Positions 34,882-36,603 of a stretch of 36,603 bases of DNA are shown here, piece by piece. Both the position numbers and the translations under genes were made by a program. Below the pieces are notes generated by a model that searched no databases, was not told where the DNA came from, and was given only the letters and a program-made list of their open reading frames with translations. Within the stretch, counting starts at the first letter, position 1, and each line of letters starts with the position of its first letter. The stretch is from an uncultured Clostridia bacterium (GTDB lineage: Bacteria > Bacillota > Clostridia > Oscillospirales > Acutalibacteraceae), in the NCBI GenBank assembly GCA_946499275.1, contig CAMMRL010000023.1, positions 1-36,603 of the forward strand, written 5' to 3'.

Positions 34882-34909
34882 ATTATATACATAATTTGTT
34901 TTTCGCCAA
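34882..34909 (-). promoter_or_regulatory. Promoter of the secreted protease
   Basis: On the minus strand TTGGCG (34909-34904), a 16-nt spacer and TATAAT (34887-34882), about 135 nt before the start codon, in an AT-rich stretch. Confidence 0.55.
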
Positions 34910-34915
34910 GGGAAG

Positions 34916-34952
34916 AACGGTTTTAGGGCTAAAAAGGAAGCCCCCGTTTTTT
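34916..34952 (+). terminator. Orphan plus-strand terminator-like hairpin
   Basis: GGGCT (34926-34930) pairs with AGCCC (34939-34943), extended by AACGG (34916-34920) with CCGTT (34944-34948) around a bulge, then T6. No plus-strand gene precedes it, so it may insulate the minus-strand genes or belong to an unannotated transcript. Confidence 0.35.
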
Positions 34953-35078
34953 ATGTTCCGTTACAGCGGCGAGAAAATAACGAACCCAAGAATGTTTCTT
35001 ACATTTCCCGGGATTCCCAACGATGGGAACGCCCCTTAGTGCCGAATATAGAATACGGAGACGTATGTCCGCCGCCCT

Positions 35079-35891
35079 TTATAAATCGGGCTGTTCCCGG
35101 ACGGCGGCTTCGATGCAGGCGGGCCAGGCTTCCCGCGCGAGGGCTGGCCGGGCGCCGCCCGCCGAGCGGATGAAGTGGGCGAGGTACTCCACGTTGCCGT
35201 TGGTGCCGTGGATGGGCGAGACGGTCAGCCCGGCCGGATGCAGCCCGTTTTCCTCCGCCGCTTCCAGCAGGGAGAGAAGGAGCGGCGGCAAGTCTGCCGG
35301 ATCCCGCAGCACGCCGTTTTTCCCTACTTGCCGGGGGGAGGCCTCGAACTGGGGTTTGATCAACGTAAGGCATTCTCCCTCCGGCCTTAGGATGCGGTTT
35401 ACGGCGGGAAAAATCTTTTTTAAGGAAATAAACGAAACGTCGGCGGTCACCAGGTCGCACAGTCCGCCGGTTTGATCCGCCGTCAGATGGCGGGCGTTGG
35501 TGCGTTCCAGCACGGTAACCCGTTCGTCCTGACGCAGCTCCCAGGCCAGGATGCCGTACGCTACGTCCACCGAGCAAACGTGGGCGGCCCCATGTTGGAG
35601 CAGGCAGTCGGTAAACCCGCCGTTGCTGGCCCCAATGTCGCAGGCGGTTTTCCCGGCAGGATCGACACCGAAGACGCCGAGCGCCTTTTCCAGCTTGTAT
35701 CCGGAACGGCTTGCGTATTTGCGGGGCTTTTCCCTCAACGTCAGCACTGTGCCGGGGACGACCGGTTGACCCGGCTTGTCGGCGGGGACATGGCCGATAT
35801 ACACCCGCCCGGCCATAATCAGGCCGGCGGCTTCCTCCAAGGGCACGGCGAACTGCTGTGCCGCCAGGACGTCCAGGCGAATGGTATCCAT
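35079..35891 (-). CDS. tlyA: TlyA-family rRNA 2'-O-methyltransferase
   Basis: The 270-residue protein has an N-terminal S4 RNA-binding domain (MDTIRLDVLAAQQFAVPLEE to about residue 62) followed by an FtsJ-like methyltransferase domain. The SAM-binding motif is CDIGASNGGFTDCLLQHGA, with DVAYGILAWELR, LVTADVSFISLKKIFP and LIKPQFEA as further conserved blocks, so the K-D-K-E-type catalytic residues appear present. TlyA methylates ribose 2'-OH groups in 16S and/or 23S rRNA. The start is ATG 35891 with AAGGAGGAG upstream; the longer open frame to 36305 is not supported. In many clostridia tlyA neighbours dxs, nadK and recN; here it stands alone. Confidence 0.93.
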   Translation of the reverse strand: MDTIRLDVLAAQQFAVPLEEAAGLIMAGRVYIGHVPADKPGQPVVPGTVLTLREKPRKYASRSGYKLEKALGVFGVDPAGKTACDIGASNGGFTDCLLQHGAAHVCSVDVAYGILAWELRQDERVTVLERTNARHLTADQTGGLCDLVTADVSFISLKKIFPAVNRILRPEGECLTLIKPQFEASPRQVGKNGVLRDPADLPPLLLSLLEAAEENGLHPAGLTVSPIHGTNGNVEYLAHFIRSAGGARPALAREAWPACIEAAVREQPDL

Positions 35892-36168
35892 AGTCGTCTC
35901 CTCCTTACCTCTGCATTGATTGTAGACGCGGCGGCCTTTCCTGTCAAGCCTGACGGCGGGGCAAAAACGGGGTATGTTGCCACGCGGCCCCGGGTGGCAG
36001 AAAAATCCCGGCAAGGAATAGACTTTCCTGCGAAAATATACTAAAATATAAAGAATGGAGTTGTCGAACTTGCCGCGTGAGACGGGCGCAGGGCCGCGGG
36101 GCGGGATTTTGGACAAATCAACGCACGGGAATAAAAAATCCCAAATGAAAAGGAAAGGGGAAGTGCCC

Positions 36169-36603
36169 ATGGAATTGTGGGACCTTCTGAACGACCGGGG
36201 AGAGCCCACCGGAAAGACCATGATACGCGGAGAGAAACTGCGGCTCGGGCAGTACCACTTGGTTGTGCATATTTGGGTGGCCGATTCGAAAGGGCGGCTG
36301 CTCATCCAGCGGCGGGCCGATCATCTGCTACTGATGCCGGGCGTATGGGCGGTTACCGGCGGTTCAGCCGTGCATGGCGAGAACAGTGTGACCGCCGCTC
36401 GGCGGGAACTAAGGGAAGAACTCGGCATGGACGTATCGCCGCAGGAGCTGACGCCGATTGGCCGGCTTCGCCGCCGCAACTCGTTCAGCGACCTGTGGCT
36501 GGTTAGGCGGGATGTGGAGCGGGAGAACCTTGTCCTGCAGAAAGAAGAGGTGGCGGACACCCGCTGGGTGACCCGCGATGAACTGGAGCGGATGATCCGG
36601 GAG
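36169..36603 (+). CDS. Nudix hydrolase (3' end outside the window)
   Basis: At least 145 residues are readable from ATG 36169, behind GGAAAGGGGAAG. The Nudix box is complete and canonical: G65, E71, R79-E80, E83-E84 and G86 fit GX5EX7REUXEEXGU. The opening MELWDLLNDRGEPTGKTMIR and HLVVHIWVADSKGRLLIQRR resemble the YfcD/isopentenyl-diphosphate-isomerase-like subgroup, which hydrolyses nucleoside diphosphate derivatives. The frame is open to the last base of the window. No promoter stands out in the 277 nt upstream, though that stretch contains a short GGGA...TCCC hairpin near 36127. Confidence 0.9.
   Translation, partial: MELWDLLNDRGEPTGKTMIRGEKLRLGQYHLVVHIWVADSKGRLLIQRRADHLLLMPGVWAVTGGSAVHGENSVTAARRELREELGMDVSPQELTPIGRLRRRNSFSDLWLVRRDVERENLVLQKEEVADTRWVTRDELERMIRE

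Noticed and set aside
34999-35577. 192-codon minus-strand ORF overlapping tlyA in another frame
   Set aside because: Arginine/proline/glycine-rich shadow of the real methyltransferase gene.

Overview
The window looks like a chromosome segment of a moderately GC-rich anaerobic Firmicute, most likely a gut clostridium of the Oscillospirales/Ruminococcaceae type. This rests on strong AGGAGG-like ribosome binding sites, many TTGACA-17-TATAAT promoters and intrinsic terminators, clostridial families (DUF4317, DUF6320-type zinc-ribbon membrane proteins, toprim RNase M5 with an extended C-terminus) and a NiCo-type riboswitch. No species can be named from sequence alone.

Layout. 1-2.1 kb: a MATE exporter and a cytidylate-kinase-like gene split by a frameshift at an A7 run. 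2.1-2.76 kb: non-coding DNA with a perfect 18-bp hairpin and a T-box-like motif. 2.76-4.65 kb: YbaK-type deacylase, divergent YhhN-like membrane protein, lipoprotein. 4.72-8.17 kb: a self-contained three-gene operon with its own promoter and terminator (esterase fused to DUF1653, condensation-fold acyltransferase, zinc-ribbon membrane protein). 8.65-15.56 kb: housekeeping genes (typA, a purine-type phosphoribosyltransferase, comEC, holA, RNase M5). 15.7 kb: initiator tRNA-Met.

15.8-21.7 kb: an AT-rich island directly behind the tRNA. It carries a decayed serine recombinase, a CDF metal exporter under a NiCo riboswitch, a cupin, a tocopherol-cyclase-family protein and an ArsB/SLC13-type permease with a structured leader.

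21.8-25.5 kb: DUF4317, then a two-gene secreted/membrane cassette bracketed by a 19-nt repeat, then DUF2461. 25.9-31.1 kb: a solitary CobU-like gene and a tightly overlapping MoxR / DUF58 / transglutaminase operon. 31.2-33.45 kb: a possible structured RNA and a perfect inverted repeat ahead of NAD+ synthetase. 33.5-34.7 kb (minus): a secreted trypsin-fold protease whose pro-region and catalytic domain are separated by one in-frame TAG. 35.1-36.6 kb: TlyA-type methyltransferase (minus) and a Nudix gene running off the end.

Most interesting: the amber-interrupted protease with an intact triad, the NiCo riboswitch on the island, the esterase-DUF1653/acyltransferase/zinc-ribbon operon, the unexplained RNA region before nadE, and the A-AAA-AAA frameshift in the kinase. 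All functions are inferred from recognisable motifs and family knowledge; no searches were run.
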